Shown one piece after another: positions 23,753-36,052 of a stretch of DNA of 64,000 bases (its first letter is position 1; the number at the start of each line of letters is the position of its first letter). The stretch is from NCBI GenBank assembly GCA_037178675.1, contig JAYMGJ010000542.1, forward strand, positions 31,996-95,995, given 5' to 3'. Below the pieces are notes generated by a model. That model saw only the letters and a list, made by a program, of their open reading frames with translations, did no database searches and was not told where the DNA came from. The DNA comes from Scleroderma bovista (taxonomy: Eukaryota; Basidiomycota; Agaricomycetes; Boletales; Sclerodermataceae). Position numbers and translations under genes: made by a program.

Positions 23753-26700
23753 TCATATATGCCCCATATAGTTACACTCTATCCATTTGGAACCATGAAC
23801 CATCCTGCTCAAGTCAAGCTTGGTATGTCTTCCAATAAAAAATAACCTATAGGGTGAATATAATGATGGCCTTGGCATATATGGTGGAACCCACAGAAGC
23901 AGATGACCTGCTGGGTTAATAATCCATCCACTACTGTCTAATTCCAGTAAAGCCCTGACATTAAAATCACTTTCAGGGATATATACATTGGAATCCAGCA
24001 AGGCATGAGATAGAATTGAAGAATAACAGAGTGAGTGAGAGGTCTGCCTTGACATGTTGTCAGAGTGCAGATCAACTACAGTATCAGTATGGCAATTCCA
24101 TATGTGTATAGTATGGTCACCTGAACCAGAGACAACTCTCTGACCATCTGGTGAGAATGATGCTGAGTATACCAATTGAGTGTGCCCTGTGAGAGGGCTA
24201 CCTGGCTGCAGTCCAGTCTCAGCATCCCACAAACATATGGTCTTGTCAATGGAACCTGATGCAATCCTCTTGCCATCTGGTGAAAATGCCACTGAGTATA
24301 CTAAGTCAGTGTGCCCTGTGAGAGGGCCACCCAGTTGCAGTCCAGTCTCAGCATCCCACAAACATATGGTCTTGTCTCTGGAACCTGATGCAATCCTCTT
24401 GCCATCTGGTGAGAATGCCACTGAGCATACAAAGTCAGTGTGCCCTGTGAGAGGGCTACCTGGCTGCAGTCCAGTCTCAGCATCCCACAAACATATGGTC
24501 TTGTCAAAGGAACCTGATGCAATCCTCTTGCCATCTGATGAGAATGCCACTGAGTATACTGTGTGAGTGTGCCCTGTGAAGGGGCTACCCAGTTGCAGTC
24601 CAGTCTCAGCATCCCACAAACATATGGTCTTGTCTCTGGAACCTGATGCAATCCTCTTGCCATCTGGTGAAAATGCCACTGAGCATACTTTATCAGTGTG
24701 CCCTGTAAGAGGGCTATCCAGCTGTAGTCCAGTCTCAGCATCCCACAAACATATGGTCTTGTCAAAGGAACCTGATGCAATCCTCTTTCCATCTGGTGAA
24801 AATGCCACTGAGTATACTAAGTCAGTGTGCCCTGTGAGAGGGCTACCCAGCTGCAGTCCAGTCTCAGCATCCCACAAACATATGGTCTTGTCTCTGGAAC
24901 CTGATGCAATCATCTTGCCATCTGGTGAGAATGCCACTGAGCATACTGTGTCAGTGTGCCCTGTAAGAGGGCCACCCAGCTGCAGTCCAGTCTCAGCATC
25001 CCACAAACATATAGTCTGATCTCTGGAACCTGATGCAATCCTCTTGCCATCTGGTGAGAATGCCACTGATTCTACTTGATCAGTGTGCCCTGCGAGAGGG
25101 CCACGCAGCTGCAGTCCAGTCTCAGCATCCCACAAACATATGGTCTTGTCCCTGGAACCTGATGCAATCCTCTTTCCATCTGGTGAGAATTCCACTGAGT
25201 ATACTGTGTTAGTGTGCCCTGTGAAAGGGCTACCTAGCTGTAGTCCAGTCTCAGCATCCCACAAACATATAGTCTGGTCTCTGGAACCTGATGCAATCCT
25301 CTTGCCATCTGGTGAGAATGCTATTGAGCATATTAAGTCAGTGTTCCCTGTGAGAGGGCTACCCAGCTGCAGTCCAGTCTCAGCATCCCACAAACATATG
25401 GTCTTGTCAAAGGAACCTGATGCAATCCTCTTGCCATCTGGTGAAAATGCCACTGAGTATACTAAGTCAGTGTGCCCTGTGAGAGGGCTACCCAGCTGCA
25501 GTCCAATCTCAGCATCCCACAAACATATGGTCTTGTCAAAGGAACCTGATGCAATCCTCTTGCCATCTGGTGAAAATGCCACTGAGTATACTTCATCAGT
25601 GTGCCCAGTGAAAGGGCCACCCAGCTGTAGTCCAGTCTCACCATCCCACAAACATATGGTCTTGTCAAAGGAACCTGATGCAATCCTCTTTCCATCTGGT
25701 GAGAATGCCACTGAGCATACTGTGTCAGTGTGCCCTGTTAGAGGGCTACCCAGCTGCAGTCCAGTCTCAGCATCCCACAAACATATGGTCTTGTCTCTGG
25801 AACCTGATGCAATCCTCTTGCCATCTGGTGAAAATGCCACTGAGTGTACTTCATCAGTGTGCCCAGTTAGAGGGCTACCCAGCTGCAGTCCAGTCTCAGC
25901 ATCCCACAAACATATGGTCTTGTCATAGGAACCTGATGCAATCCTCTTGCCATCTGGTGAGAATGTAACTGAAACCACATAATGATCATGTGCCCTGATT
26001 GATATCTGAAGGCTTGGCCAGCATGGCTCTCCTCCATCAACAATTTGAGCCAAATTTGAGTACTTGAGTGCAAATTCTGTATAAACAATAGATTGTACTG
26101 GAGAAAATGGCAGAGCTGAGATATACAAGTGTGGGGTGCTTTTCATGATGGCACCACCAAATGCTCGGATAAACTTGATGGCATCCCTTGCTAATGCTGC
26201 TGCCTGTTCAAAGGTACCATCCTTCTAAACATTCTCATTAGCAGTGTTGATTAGGATCAGATTCATAATAAACATACCTCCAACCATGAAGCTATATTTG
26301 CCAGATGTGAAGGCACAACATTGAGCACCTTCAATAAGCTGAGTGCTTCAATCCAGAAGAGCAATTTGTCCTTCAACAGCAACTCTATTTCTCCTGCCAA
26401 ATTCCTCCCAAATTTTGCCCCCTGAACATGAATGGCCAAGAGTCGACAAGCATAGGACAAGTGAGCAGGGATATATTCATGAACTCGCCAGTCCAGGTCA
26501 GTGACCTCAGAGTTTGGTAGGTATGAGGTTTCCAACTGACAGATATTGAAACACAGCCCAGTTTGCATGACTCGAACACAGGCCCAAGCAAGCTGACAAT
26601 GGACATCTTCCATTTCAATAGCAAACTCCATACTCCGTGCAGAATCAGTCAAGAAATCATAGAATGATGCATGTAGGGCACGGACTGGAGTTGATACATC

Positions 26701-29595
26701 AGCAATGCCACTCAGTAGAGCACCCATTGGGTTGAGGATCGCCTTGACATCAGAAACATTAATGTCTGGGAAGTTGCGCCACATCGCATTCAACGACGCC
26801 ACTGGAAGAGGCTCCTGGGTCCACACTATTTGCCGCATCACAGAGCGGAATCGTGCAAGTGCCTTCGGCTTGTTCTCGACGATGTCTCGCAGAATGGTAA
26901 GGTACATCTCGTCCAGAAGTCCCTTGGTCCCCCCAGGCGAAACAGAGATCAGGTCCTCGTATCGTTCCATGGCTGTGAGCCCAGCCTTGTGTGATTTGAT
27001 AAACTCGCAAGCCAACCGAGCCCACTCGAACAACCCATCCGCCAGCCGTACGAGGTATGAAATTTCTTCGGCTGAGAAACGATCCATCAGCCTTCCTAAC
27101 TGATCAGAAACATACAGGCGAATATCATGTTCAGCACTCGCAATAGAGATGTCGTTCATGGATTTGGATGTGATGTGAGGAATATGCTGCAGGGCCTCCA
27201 TGATGTCAGGTAAAGGACGGGATGTAATGAGAACACGAAAGCTGGACGGGAGTTGGGCAACCTGTGTGGAAGCGAGAACGCTGAGAATATGTTTCCGGGA
27301 GGCCTCGACACCGGTCTCATCAAGTGCATCAATCACAATGACCACTCGTCCGACCATAGACGCTGCAGCTTTGGAAACGGGATCCAAAATGAACTTCTTC
27401 CACTGTCGCTTCACATCACGCGTGGTGGATAGCGCTTTGTCAGCTGAAATGACCTCCGCTACAATCCGCTTGAAAGTAGGGTCACGATCAGCAAGATCAT
27501 GTGCGATAGTGGTGAATATCTTTTCGTGGCGACGTTCCGCCTGTTGATCGCGAGCGAAGCAAAAACACGACCCAAGGGCTCCGAGAGGTTCGAACCAGTT
27601 GGCAATGGTATGGGCAATGGCTGATTTCCCTTTGCCTGCTTGGCCATGGAGCCACAACACCCGAGGGGTATCAGACTCCGACTTATTGATCCAGTCTATA
27701 ATGTCCGCCAGGATATCAACCCTCGTGCCTTCCAAACAGACCTTGGTGGTGTCTAATCCAGCACCACCTGCATAGGCAAGCTGGCCAAGGGCAGCCTTTT
27801 GATCTGCATGGTAACTGCTTAGGACAAGTCACAACCGTGTGGACCCCATCCTCACCTATGGCTGAGACACCGTCTTTAATATCATCGACGCTGTTCAAAG
27901 CATGACGAATAGCATCTTCCACGAGATGGACACCATCTAAGGCACGCCGAACATCCTTGTGGACGTCACTGACATCGGCTGAGATGTGGTCAGCCTTGTC
28001 AACAAGCCCGTGAACAGCCACCCATGTATCCCGGCATATAAGGTCCCGACACTGTTGCGTCAAGACATCCAACGCATTGCCATAGGTAGTAATCGCAGTA
28101 TTAGTTTCAGACCAAACATTCTCCAGCATTCTTTGCCCTTCATAAAGTCATGAGTCAAACATTGAACCTTAACTGCGAGTATGACATACAAAAGCTTTTC
28201 GTTTTAGAATAGGACTGGATAAACATGACGCAGTTGGGCATCAGTTTGGAGATTTCAGATAGAGGTTCCTTTATCTGAGCGACATTTGCGATGGTATGAT
28301 CTTCGATGAGGAAAGCATAGACATGGCTGATTTTAGACAAGAGAGCGACAACTGACTCATCCATGGTACTCTGTGCAATAATAGTCTATCCACATATTAA
28401 ATACATTACAATCTCGTATGACTTTGGGACGTACCTGAGCGGCCCATGATAGGGCGCATAAAGCTAGTTTCGCATATGGGTGAATCTAAGTGCAATTTAG
28501 TGACATGTGCGCCAAACGAAAGAGGACACACATTAGAAATTGTCTCGACAATGGAGATGAAGATTTTGATCGGTTGAAGACATGAATTTACAGTATCAAG
28601 CTGATCCATAACGGATTGGCATGTATCCACAGCAACGAACGCCTTGCCCATGCTGTCCGGCATATTCTTCATCTGCGACACGCCTTCTCGTGCAACTTCG
28701 ATGCTGGTGACTAGGTCTTTCACATCATCATCACCAGTAGGAGCCTGAGGCCGGATGAGGCTGCAGTGAACCGCCCGATCTTTTCTACCACTTACCTGGA
28801 AAGGTTCGGGTATAAAATCCTGCGCTTCAGAAACTTGATGTGCAGGAGACGAAGCCGGGTTGGCAACGGTATTCGTGACGATATCGTTGAGGTCATCCTG
28901 TCATTGATGAAGACCAAATAGGATCAGTGCTTAATGCTCGATGACATGCACGTTGGCCCACATTTTGAACTTCCAAAGGAGGCGTGTCTGCCGATACCTC
29001 AGCTGCTGAGACGGGAACACACCATGTAGGAGTAGCACTAGCGCTGGTTGTGCCAAGTTCGGTTGTGATGTTGGCATCGACGGCCTGGGTTTTGTGTCAC
29101 CACAGAGATCAGAGTACAATGCAATATAACGATAACATACACCTTGACTCTGCGTGAGTGAAATGTGTACTGCGGATGTGCCGGGGACAGGGACTGTTGC
29201 TTGCGGACGGGATTGGGCGATCTACGCGGTTGATAGCCTCACACCAACTTAATGTGTCGCTGCACGTACCAAATCGACTGTACCTTGGTTTTGCTCGGTG
29301 AGAGTGTTCCTTGAGGGGCTGCGAGAAAGGCCGAATAACTGTGTTGTAGGGCTCAGTATGGGTACCCAATACAACTGCAGTGCATACGTACCTCGCGTCC
29401 ATGAAGCAAGGCATCCAAAAGCCTGTTCTTTGGCTGGCTTGTACGAGGGTTGTCCCCAGACGATCCCTGCTGTCCCTTCAGTTAGTTTGAAGAAAGACGG
29501 TTAAGGAGCGAATCCCAAAGCACCTCGGCAGCAAGATTCCTATTTTTTCTACGAAGAAATTTGGAAAAGTGGTTCTTTTTGCTACGTTCTGGCAT
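23753..29595 (-). CDS. NACHT-WD40 NLR-type (STAND) receptor protein
   Basis: Fungal NACHT-WD40 proteins are signal-transducing NTPases of the HET-D/HET-E group, linked in some species to non-self recognition. I place the start at ATG 29595 (MPERSKKNHFSKFLRRKNR), though the first exons are uncertain. Helical N-terminal exons include DDLNDIVTNTVANPA, TSIEVAREGVSQMKNMPDSM, HPYAKLALCALSWAAQ, ESVVALLSKISHVYAFL and YSKTKSFWQRMLENVWSETN. The NACHT exon (27803-26279) has GAGLDTTKVCLEGTR, Walker A HGQAGKGKSAIAH, Walker B VVIVIDALDE and the sensor-like VLITSRPLPD. An intron (26278-26225) joins WLE to KDGTFEQAAALARDAIKFIR. Then come fifteen WD40 repeats and a C-terminal tail with SGWIINPAGHLLLWVPP, typical of this family. 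The N-terminal effector class is not one I recognise. The core exons are open throughout, so the gene looks intact. Confidence 0.88.
24083..25993 (-). repeat. WD40-coding minisatellite, fifteen 129-bp units
   Basis: Each unit encodes 43 residues of the form GHTDxVxSVAFSPDGKRIAS then GSxDKTICLWDAETGLQL. Fourteen are nearly identical and the last, nearest the C-terminus, is diverged (SPDGQRVVSGSGDHTIHIW). Variation concentrates at the residue after GHTD (E, T, L, Q, K, F), the residue after the following Val (H, C, Y, E) and the residue before DKT (R, F, Y, I). This is the pattern reported for the high-identity repeats of HET-E/HET-D-type proteins. Confidence 0.95.
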
Positions 29596-29832
29596 GATGT
29601 CAGTGGTATTCCCTTGGGACAAATGACAGAGACGACGATGAGGGTGGACTGAGGGTGGACATACTCTACAGCACGGAGCGGCTGTGCACCACTGCCACGA
29701 GTCACGACCTGCCACGACTCAAGCATCCGAATCAAAGTTAATCAACGTCGGACAGACGACGGTAATGCGTCTCAGACGAAGGAAGATGACCCACAAATAC
29801 CCGCACCTGCACCTGTTCGATCTCACCCAGCA

Positions 29833-30540
29833 GTGCTACCGCCACCTCCCGGTGCACAGATCCTGCCACTCTATCTACAATCCAGGCTGCTCCGCGCGAA
29901 TGACCGAATTACAGATTGCGACATACACGCAGGGGACATACCCAGTCTGTATCTGCAGTCAAGGTTAGTCCCGACGGGACCCTTCTCGCTTCTTGCGGTG
30001 CGTCTGCTCTTTGGCAATGGCATCTGCTTGGGTCTTGTGGTATGTTTCGCCACACATGCAGCTGCGGACAAATGTCACATCAAAATATGATCGCCTTTCA
30101 CAGGAGAGCTAATCCGCAACCTCAGTGGGCACATGAAGGGTCTCTCAGACTCATGTCATGGTCGAGCGATGGGATATGCCCTGTTTCCGCATCGGATGAT
30201 ACGAGTATACGAATATGAAACGCCGAAACTGTACGTTCGTCTCTCCTACCCGTGTATAGCTCATGAAAATGGTGGGGCCCCGGTCCCCTCAGGGCAAACA
30301 TCTACGGGGACACACAATTTTCGTGTTCTGCGTCAACTACGACACTGCGTTGACCCTATTAGTCTCCGGTGGATGCGAATGCGACGTGCGTGTATAATGG
30401 AACACCGCGAGAGGTACATCAACATATGCCAATCTTCCCTTTGGATCGAGAGTGCCCATGGTTACAGGGAAATGCATTAAAACACTCAACGCCCATCTCC
30501 ACTACGTCACTGCCGTGCACTTCAATCGCAACGCAGTAGA
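29833..30540 (+). pseudogene. WDR5/Swd3-like WD40 gene fragment, degenerate
   Basis: Plus-strand pieces read RGHTQSVSAVKVSPDGTLLA then SCGASAL (about 29920-30010). GELIRNLSGHMKGLSD (about 30105) follows an apparent intron (30041-30101), and a shifted frame gives MSWSSDGICPVSASDDTSIR. Then come THNFRVLRQL-type text and, near 30470-30520, KCIKTLNAHLHYVTAVHFNR. The order and wording match WDR5-type COMPASS subunits. At least one frameshift, around 30145, and a truncated 3' end show it is not functional. It lies head to head with the NLR gene start, about 240 bp away. Confidence 0.7.
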
Positions 30541-30734
30541 ACAACGATGAAGGAATGCCTAACTTCAAAGCATGTTACCAATAGTGAATCTCTACCAAGT
30601 CGGATTACAGAAATAAATGTGCACCATAACACACTATCTCAACAAAAGTAACAGTTTCAGCTGAAAATCTATGCATACCTAAATATATATATCGACCGAA
30701 ATATGCAGTTCTACGAAGCAAACTCGACGCGGCC

Positions 30735-32457
30735 CTACTGGTCTCCGTACACCTTGAGAATGACATAAACGACGACTGCACTGAGACCGATGACCAGCGC
30801 AAATGCGCCAAAGACGTATGTGGCGAGTTCCCAAGGTAACATCTGTTCGGATTTAGGAACACTTCCTCCAGCAGCGGAGGCTGCAGCAGCTCGTTTTTCT
30901 TCTATCCTTGCCACTGCTGTACGTTTATCCCTAGGATCATATCTGACCCCATTCGGATCGAGGATAACGAATGACGGATAGTTTTGTTCATACCATACTT
31001 CGATCTAGAAAAAAAGCAATTTGATTTTTGAGATAGTGTAGAAGGAAGGAGGGCGTACCTGGCCGCATGTGACGGATAGCCGGATGAAATTAGGATCCTG
31101 CGGTTTTGCTTTTGCGTGCATCTTGCGAGCGTACTCTCGGAAGATGAGTGCGACCTCGCGGCAATTAGTAGACCGCATGATAAGCTGTTCAAGCGTCAAC
31201 GTCAGCGACAGCGACAGCAGTCATCGTCAGAGATGGGAGGTAAAAAGGAACAATGTAGAACACGCACATGAGCAGCCTCCGCTTTTCTAATTTTGATATT
31301 CCGCTGGAACATATCGGGGTTCATGAAGCACAGCGAAAGTGTAGCCATAGCCATCGTCGCAGGAACAGCGCAAAACACAAATACACTCTGGTTCGTGAGC
31401 AGACGCAGATAATCCAACGAATCGCAGGCATGGCGGAGCGCATCGACGACCATCGCGCTCTGTATCCACGTCGCATGTTCAACGTCACCCTTCTCGTACA
31501 TGTCCTTCATCTCTTCGAAGCCGTACTTTGCCCAGACTTCTCGTGGCCAGAAAAACCGACGCTCTTCGACGTCTTCCCTGTAGTCGCGGATGATGTTTGT
31601 CTTTTGGAGAAGGAGACCCATGGAGTTGGCAAGTTCGAGTTGGTCGCAGAGCCATGGGGCTTCTTTACCGGACGCTGACCATATGCGGGTGAGCCCTTCT
31701 CCGACGAGACCCGCGACGTAGTGACAGTAGAGGTCGTATTCGGCGACGGTGTGCAGGTAGACGGTTTCTGTGGTCGCTGCTTTATGCGCGTAGTCGGCCA
31801 TTCCGGTTTCCATCTTGTGGGTGATGTCGAGGATGATGGTTTTGTACCTAGCGACCACGTCCGTCGTGAGTGCCAAAGGAAAGAAGAAGGGAGGGGAAGG
31901 GAAAAGAACGTACGCGGGTTTGAGACGGTCGACTTCTTCGACGACGGTATCGTATTCGACCAGAAGTTGTCTGTCCTTCTCGTCGGGACCGTTACCTGAA
32001 AATGACCATCCGGGGGTGACGGTCTTTTCGTGGAAGGATCGGAGCAATGGCTGCTTGATGTCATCAGGGAGGGTCATGTCGTCTTCGATGGTATCCAGAC
32101 CACGCAGGACGAGGTAGTATATGCAGATCTGTGGTGACAAGAGGTAAGCCGCCGAGGGTAGAGTAGAGCGTTGGCAAACGGTGCCGAATAAGCTGGGGGA
32201 GAACACGTCTGCCCGACACTCACCGTTCTGGCCAAGTCCCCCTCCAGTTCCTTGATGACAGCAGAAAAACTTCTGCTGGTCTTGTCCAAGAATTCCCAAC
32301 AGCGCCGCATCGTTTGTCTGTCCCATCCCGAGGCGGGATGTTCCTGCGTTGCAGTGATATCCCGCTTTTGCTCGTGGTAGAGATAGAATTGGAGGAGTGT
32401 CCTGAACTCCGATGGGTGTGTCAGGAGCAGACCGAGCATTGTAGTGACCTTGCCCAT
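30735..32457 (-). CDS. ERG9: Squalene synthase (farnesyl-diphosphate farnesyltransferase)
   Basis: It condenses two farnesyl diphosphates to squalene, the first committed step of ergosterol synthesis, at the ER membrane. Exon 1 (32457-32224) reads MGKVTTMLGLLLTHPSEFRT and ends at GTGAGT. Exon 2 starts at 32128 with CIYYLVLRGLDTIEDDM, the first Asp-rich motif. A 66-base in-frame intron interrupts RLKPAYKTIILDITHKMETG. YCHYVAGLVGEGLTRIW and NIIRDYREDVEERRFFWP (second Asp-rich motif) follow, then AMATLSLCFMN, and after introns LIMRSTNCREVALIFREYAR and IEVWYEQNYPSFVI. The C-terminus has a membrane anchor, WELATYVFGAFALVIGLSAV, ending VYGDQ with TAG at 30737-30735. All exons are open and in frame, so it is an intact host gene. 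A small gene diverges at 32606. Confidence 0.95.
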
Positions 32458-32605
32458 TGTCGCTGCGGATGGAACGAAGAGGAGGAGGAGGAGAACAGAG
32501 AAATTTCAGGTGTGTCGCGTAAATTGAAATGGTTCGACATCTCTTTCCATAAATGGCTATCCTATATTGCTGCCAGCAGTGGTTCGTCGCTTCCCGGGTT
32601 TACCA

Positions 32606-32827
32606 ATGGACGACGCGACGAGTACACATCCTCCAGTGCGGCTGCACCCTACTTCATCCCAGCCGTTATCGATGAAAGCGACTCAAGCCCATGTCGATGA
32701 GTTTCTGAGTAACCTTAAAGAGCGCAGCACTCCTTCCAAGGGGTTTGATGCGACTGTTACTTCTCAATTGGTGAAACTCAGCAAGGCCCTCAAAGAGGAG
32801 CGAGCGAGGGCACGACGGGCCAATTGA
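32606..32827 (+). CDS. Small conserved-looking protein, function unknown
   Basis: ATG 32606 gives a 73-residue protein, MDDATSTHPPVRLHPTSSQ to KEERARARRAN, with stop TGA at 32825-32827. The second half (HVDEFLSNLKERSTPSKGFD then SQLVKLSKALKEERARARR) looks helical and basic at the end. It diverges from ERG9 with about 150 bp between starts, so they may share a promoter. I do not recognise the family. The frame is short, but its composition is coding-like and its position between good genes supports it moderately. Confidence 0.5.
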   Translation: MDDATSTHPPVRLHPTSSQPLSMKATQAHVDEFLSNLKERSTPSKGFDATVTSQLVKLSKALKEERARARRAN

Positions 32828-33863
32828 TTCTCCAGTGCAAACAAGTAAGATACACTCCTGTTGCTTGGATGAGTCGCTACCGACCAGTATTTCTAGTATC
32901 CCATAGCCGTCGATGCAACCAAAATTTTTTTTCAGTTGTGCTGCAGGCCAAACGTTATAGATTTTTCTGCCCATTGAATCTGCCCAACTCCGCCGTGGGC
33001 CAGTAGGTATGTAATTTCTGTCGGTTCGAATGTGGTAGTACGAGGCTCATTACATGAGTGCAGACTCATCATGTACACATACTGGATGTATACATACACG
33101 TTTGGCAGGGCCACGGTCCGATTGAAGAACGGATCATGTGCCAGTGTGTTCCTCTGCGGATCGGGCCACGGCGTTGAAAATGACTCTTTCCTTCAAGCCA
33201 CGTTGACGATGATGGTCATGCACGTAATTCTGACGTGAGGAATGAAGTTGACGCCAAGTACATAGCAGTGGCGATCTAGCCTAAAACCATCGAGATAGGC
33301 ATGCTCAGTGGTCTCTTCCGCCGGTGTTGGAGTGTAGTGTGCCTTGCAATTCTATTCGTCAATATAAAATCGCGGGGGGCGCAGTATGTTCGGGACGATT
33401 GCGCGTTTGAGCCCCTGTGTGTGAGAGTCGGTGCCTTTACCCGACAGCTTAGATAGACTGCACGTGTCGCAAAACTTTGTATGACCCAGTTACGAGAACG
33501 AACGCGGCACGGCACCCACAGAGACCACTCTGATGCGACAAACGACACACCGACAACGACGCAGCGCTTGTCTGCACCAACGGATCGCATCGACGGAGTT
33601 GTGTTCACGGATTCGCTGCATTGAATGTCGGAAAAGACGCACTCGGCTAAGCATTCGCTTCCGTAATCAACGTTCCCCAGCCACGACAGGAGCGAAAAGC
33701 TTATATGGACAACCGATCCAGGTTGACAATCGATGCTGACCTGCCTGCGATTCGAGGTTTCTCCTCGCACCGTCACCACGACTGATCGAGCAGGCTCAGT
33801 CTCTTCCCTTTACCCCCCCACCTTCGTCTCTCATTTCTATAATCTATCCTGTTCTCGACGGTC
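32828..33863. other. Intergenic region upstream of the 7TM gene
   Basis: A 167-codon minus frame (33276-33779) lacks any motif and lies over the expected promoter of the downstream gene. I see no supported gene here. Confidence 0.5.
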
Positions 33864-35546
33864 ATGGCGGAAGTAGCTGAAGGTCTGCCTCGTGCATCAG
33901 CCATATCTTCTTGTATGTGGACAAACACACCCCATCTGAACCTCACTGATATCATTCCCAGGCGTATCGTTGGGCATAATGGTCCTGGATTTCGCCTGGT
34001 TATTTCGCGACGAAGTCAAGTTTATATGGCCGTGAGTCTGAGGCTACCAACGATAGCCTCGCGCACTGATCGCCCTCACAGCAAAGTACGCTGCCGCGAG
34101 AGATTTGCTCTAGTTTATATCGTAGCAAGGTATGCTGGCATGGGGGGTCATATGTGAGTCCACCATCCAGAAAGTTGTCGTGCACCGCTCATTTGTCCCC
34201 CAGTTTCAATGTTTACTTTAGCCTGCGAATCGCCTCTGGAGTCGTCACACCCCCCGCTCTATGTATCCTCTGGTTCAGATATCAGGCCGTCACAATCCAG
34301 CTTCTTCTCGCAGCCGTAGAGATCTCGTGGATGCATAGGAGTAAGCCTCGTCCCTCTCGTCATCCCCCCCACTGAAAAATATCCAGTATATACACTATTC
34401 CGCAAGAACCACTGGATACTGGCTCTTTTGATCATCCTCGGAATTGCCCAGCTGCTTTCCATGGTCATCAGTGCTCGTTTAGCACTACCCAACATGTCAT
34501 ATTCATCTACTTGCTATGTCACCAGGCCCCATGCTGCCAGCGCGTACTTTGGGTGACCGTTTCGCTCGCGTTGGCAGCAGTACTGTATCCTGAGTCGATT
34601 TACAGTGCGACAACTATGACAACCAATCTAGCCATTCTTTTCATGATCTCATGGAGGTACCTCAAGCTACCCGTTCCCAAGCCTACAGAAATCATGAAAT
34701 ACGAGGCAATCCGTGCTATTCTACGTGTGGTCCTTCGTGACTCTGCGTTGTCCATAGTCTCCCTAGTTGGTTCGTCTCTTATCCGTGCGTTGGAGTCTGT
34801 GGAAGGCTGACAACAGGTCTACACATAGTTTTGACACTGGTCATGATGCTCGCCAACATGGGTGCCATAGAGCTATCGCTGAATGGAAATATACTATATC
34901 AGTACGTCTCCCTTCCATCCCTTCTCGTATCCACGCGCTGATTCGAACACAGCTGGCTTTTTTGTGTCCTGTGGATATCGGTCAGTCTTTCATTCCTCCC
35001 CCCCTCCCACTAATACGAGGAGCATACTAAACGATCACCTATCAAACTCAGTTCGGCAGGGTAACCGTCAATCACGCGAAAGTCGTCCAAGAACAAATTG
35101 AGAAATTCAAAAGGGGCGATCCGAACACCTTGACGTTAGTTGAAATAGGAGAGACCTCGACATGGTCGTCTTCTTCATCAATATCATCATCGCACAGGTC
35201 AGAGCTAATCACCGACTCCGTTTCGCATTCGCACTCGCGGCCCGACATTGTCGATTTCAGCGGCCTCATCGAAGCCATCTCATTGAACATTCTCGGCGTT
35301 ACTCTAACTGTGCAGAGCTCTGGATCATTGGCGGAAACGGGATCGTTGCATACGCACACGGAGAGTTCGTCGAAGAACTCGGAGGACTCGAAGCGCTCGG
35401 GGGTGGAGGTGGAGGTCAGGAAACAGATCGAGAACGAGAACTCGGACAAGAAGAAGGGCGGCGACATACAGAGCGAAGACAAGGACTGCTCAAAGGGGGT
35501 TCCGCTGGTCACATCGGATTCTCGTGAGGCTCCTGACAAGAGATAG
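33864..35546 (+). CDS. DUF6533-like multi-pass (seven-transmembrane) protein
   Basis: Exon 1 (MAEVAEGLPRASAISS) splices at GTATGT to give CVSLGIMVLDFAWLFRDEVK then FIWP, matching the N-terminal block of DUF6533 proteins (first helix and the charged W region). Further exons read VRCRERFALVYIVARYAGMG, FNVYFSLRIASGVVTPPALC, LFRKNHWILALLIILGIAQL, SLALAAVLYPESIYSATTMT and VLTLVMMLANMGAIELSLNG. These are mostly hydrophobic segments consistent with about seven membrane spans. The last exon carries a Ser/Glu/Lys-rich cytoplasmic tail (EQIEKFKRGDPNTLTLVEIG to REAPDKR), stop 35544-35546. About seven to eight exons are joined by short introns with clean GT-AG ends. The function is unknown; these are abundant orphan membrane proteins of Agaricomycetes. 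The gene structure is good and the family name is probable. Confidence 0.72.
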
Positions 35547-36052
35547 TAGTCATGACCCCTTCTCTTGGTCTGCCGCATGTATTCTTTTTTGACGCCCATG
35601 GTTCTCTCCTCTATTACAAACTGTACTCTGACACGGATCGCGCGTACGTCGTCGTTCATATGACATTTCCCTGGCAGGACGTGACATAGAATTTCGGGTA
35701 TGGAAATAACTGCAATTTCTTTTGTATATCACCAACGATACGTAGGCTTGATCATCAGTACTCTCTGTGGCTAGAATTCGTGAGCTGCGATGAGTACCAG
35801 TGCCTTGGGCCAAATAATAGCGCGCGCTACAGGTCTAAGGCCTATACAATAGTAAGTACTTACGTGTCCATTGGAGAGTGCAGTTGATCAAATGGCGAGC
35901 AGCGCCCTGCAGCGCCATCAGCATCCGATGGCATGCCATTCAGTAGGCTCGTTGCACACTCTTTTCCCACTTGATCCTAGTACTTATGTGCATACTCGAG
36001 AATCCTTCACGCAGGCCGCTGGCACCTCCGAATCATCATCATCATCATCATC
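35547..36052. other. Intergenic, ending in an ATC microsatellite
   Basis: No gene is supported. An (ATC)n run of about nine copies (36026-36052) leads directly into the start codon of the next gene and may vary in length. Confidence 0.55.

Noticed and set aside
24180..25928. Plus-strand open frames of up to 281 codons across the WD40 array
   Set aside because: They are antisense shadows of the 129-bp WD40 units and repeat with the same 43-residue period.
31507..32064. 185-codon minus frame rich in Ser/Thr/Pro within ERG9
   Set aside because: It is a shifted-frame shadow of the squalene synthase exon.
33276..33779. 167-codon minus-strand frame
   Set aside because: It has no motif and overlaps the likely promoter of the 7TM gene.
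35072..35659. 195-codon minus-strand frame opposite the 7TM gene tail
   Set aside because: The plus-strand frame continues a well-supported exon series, so this one is antisense.
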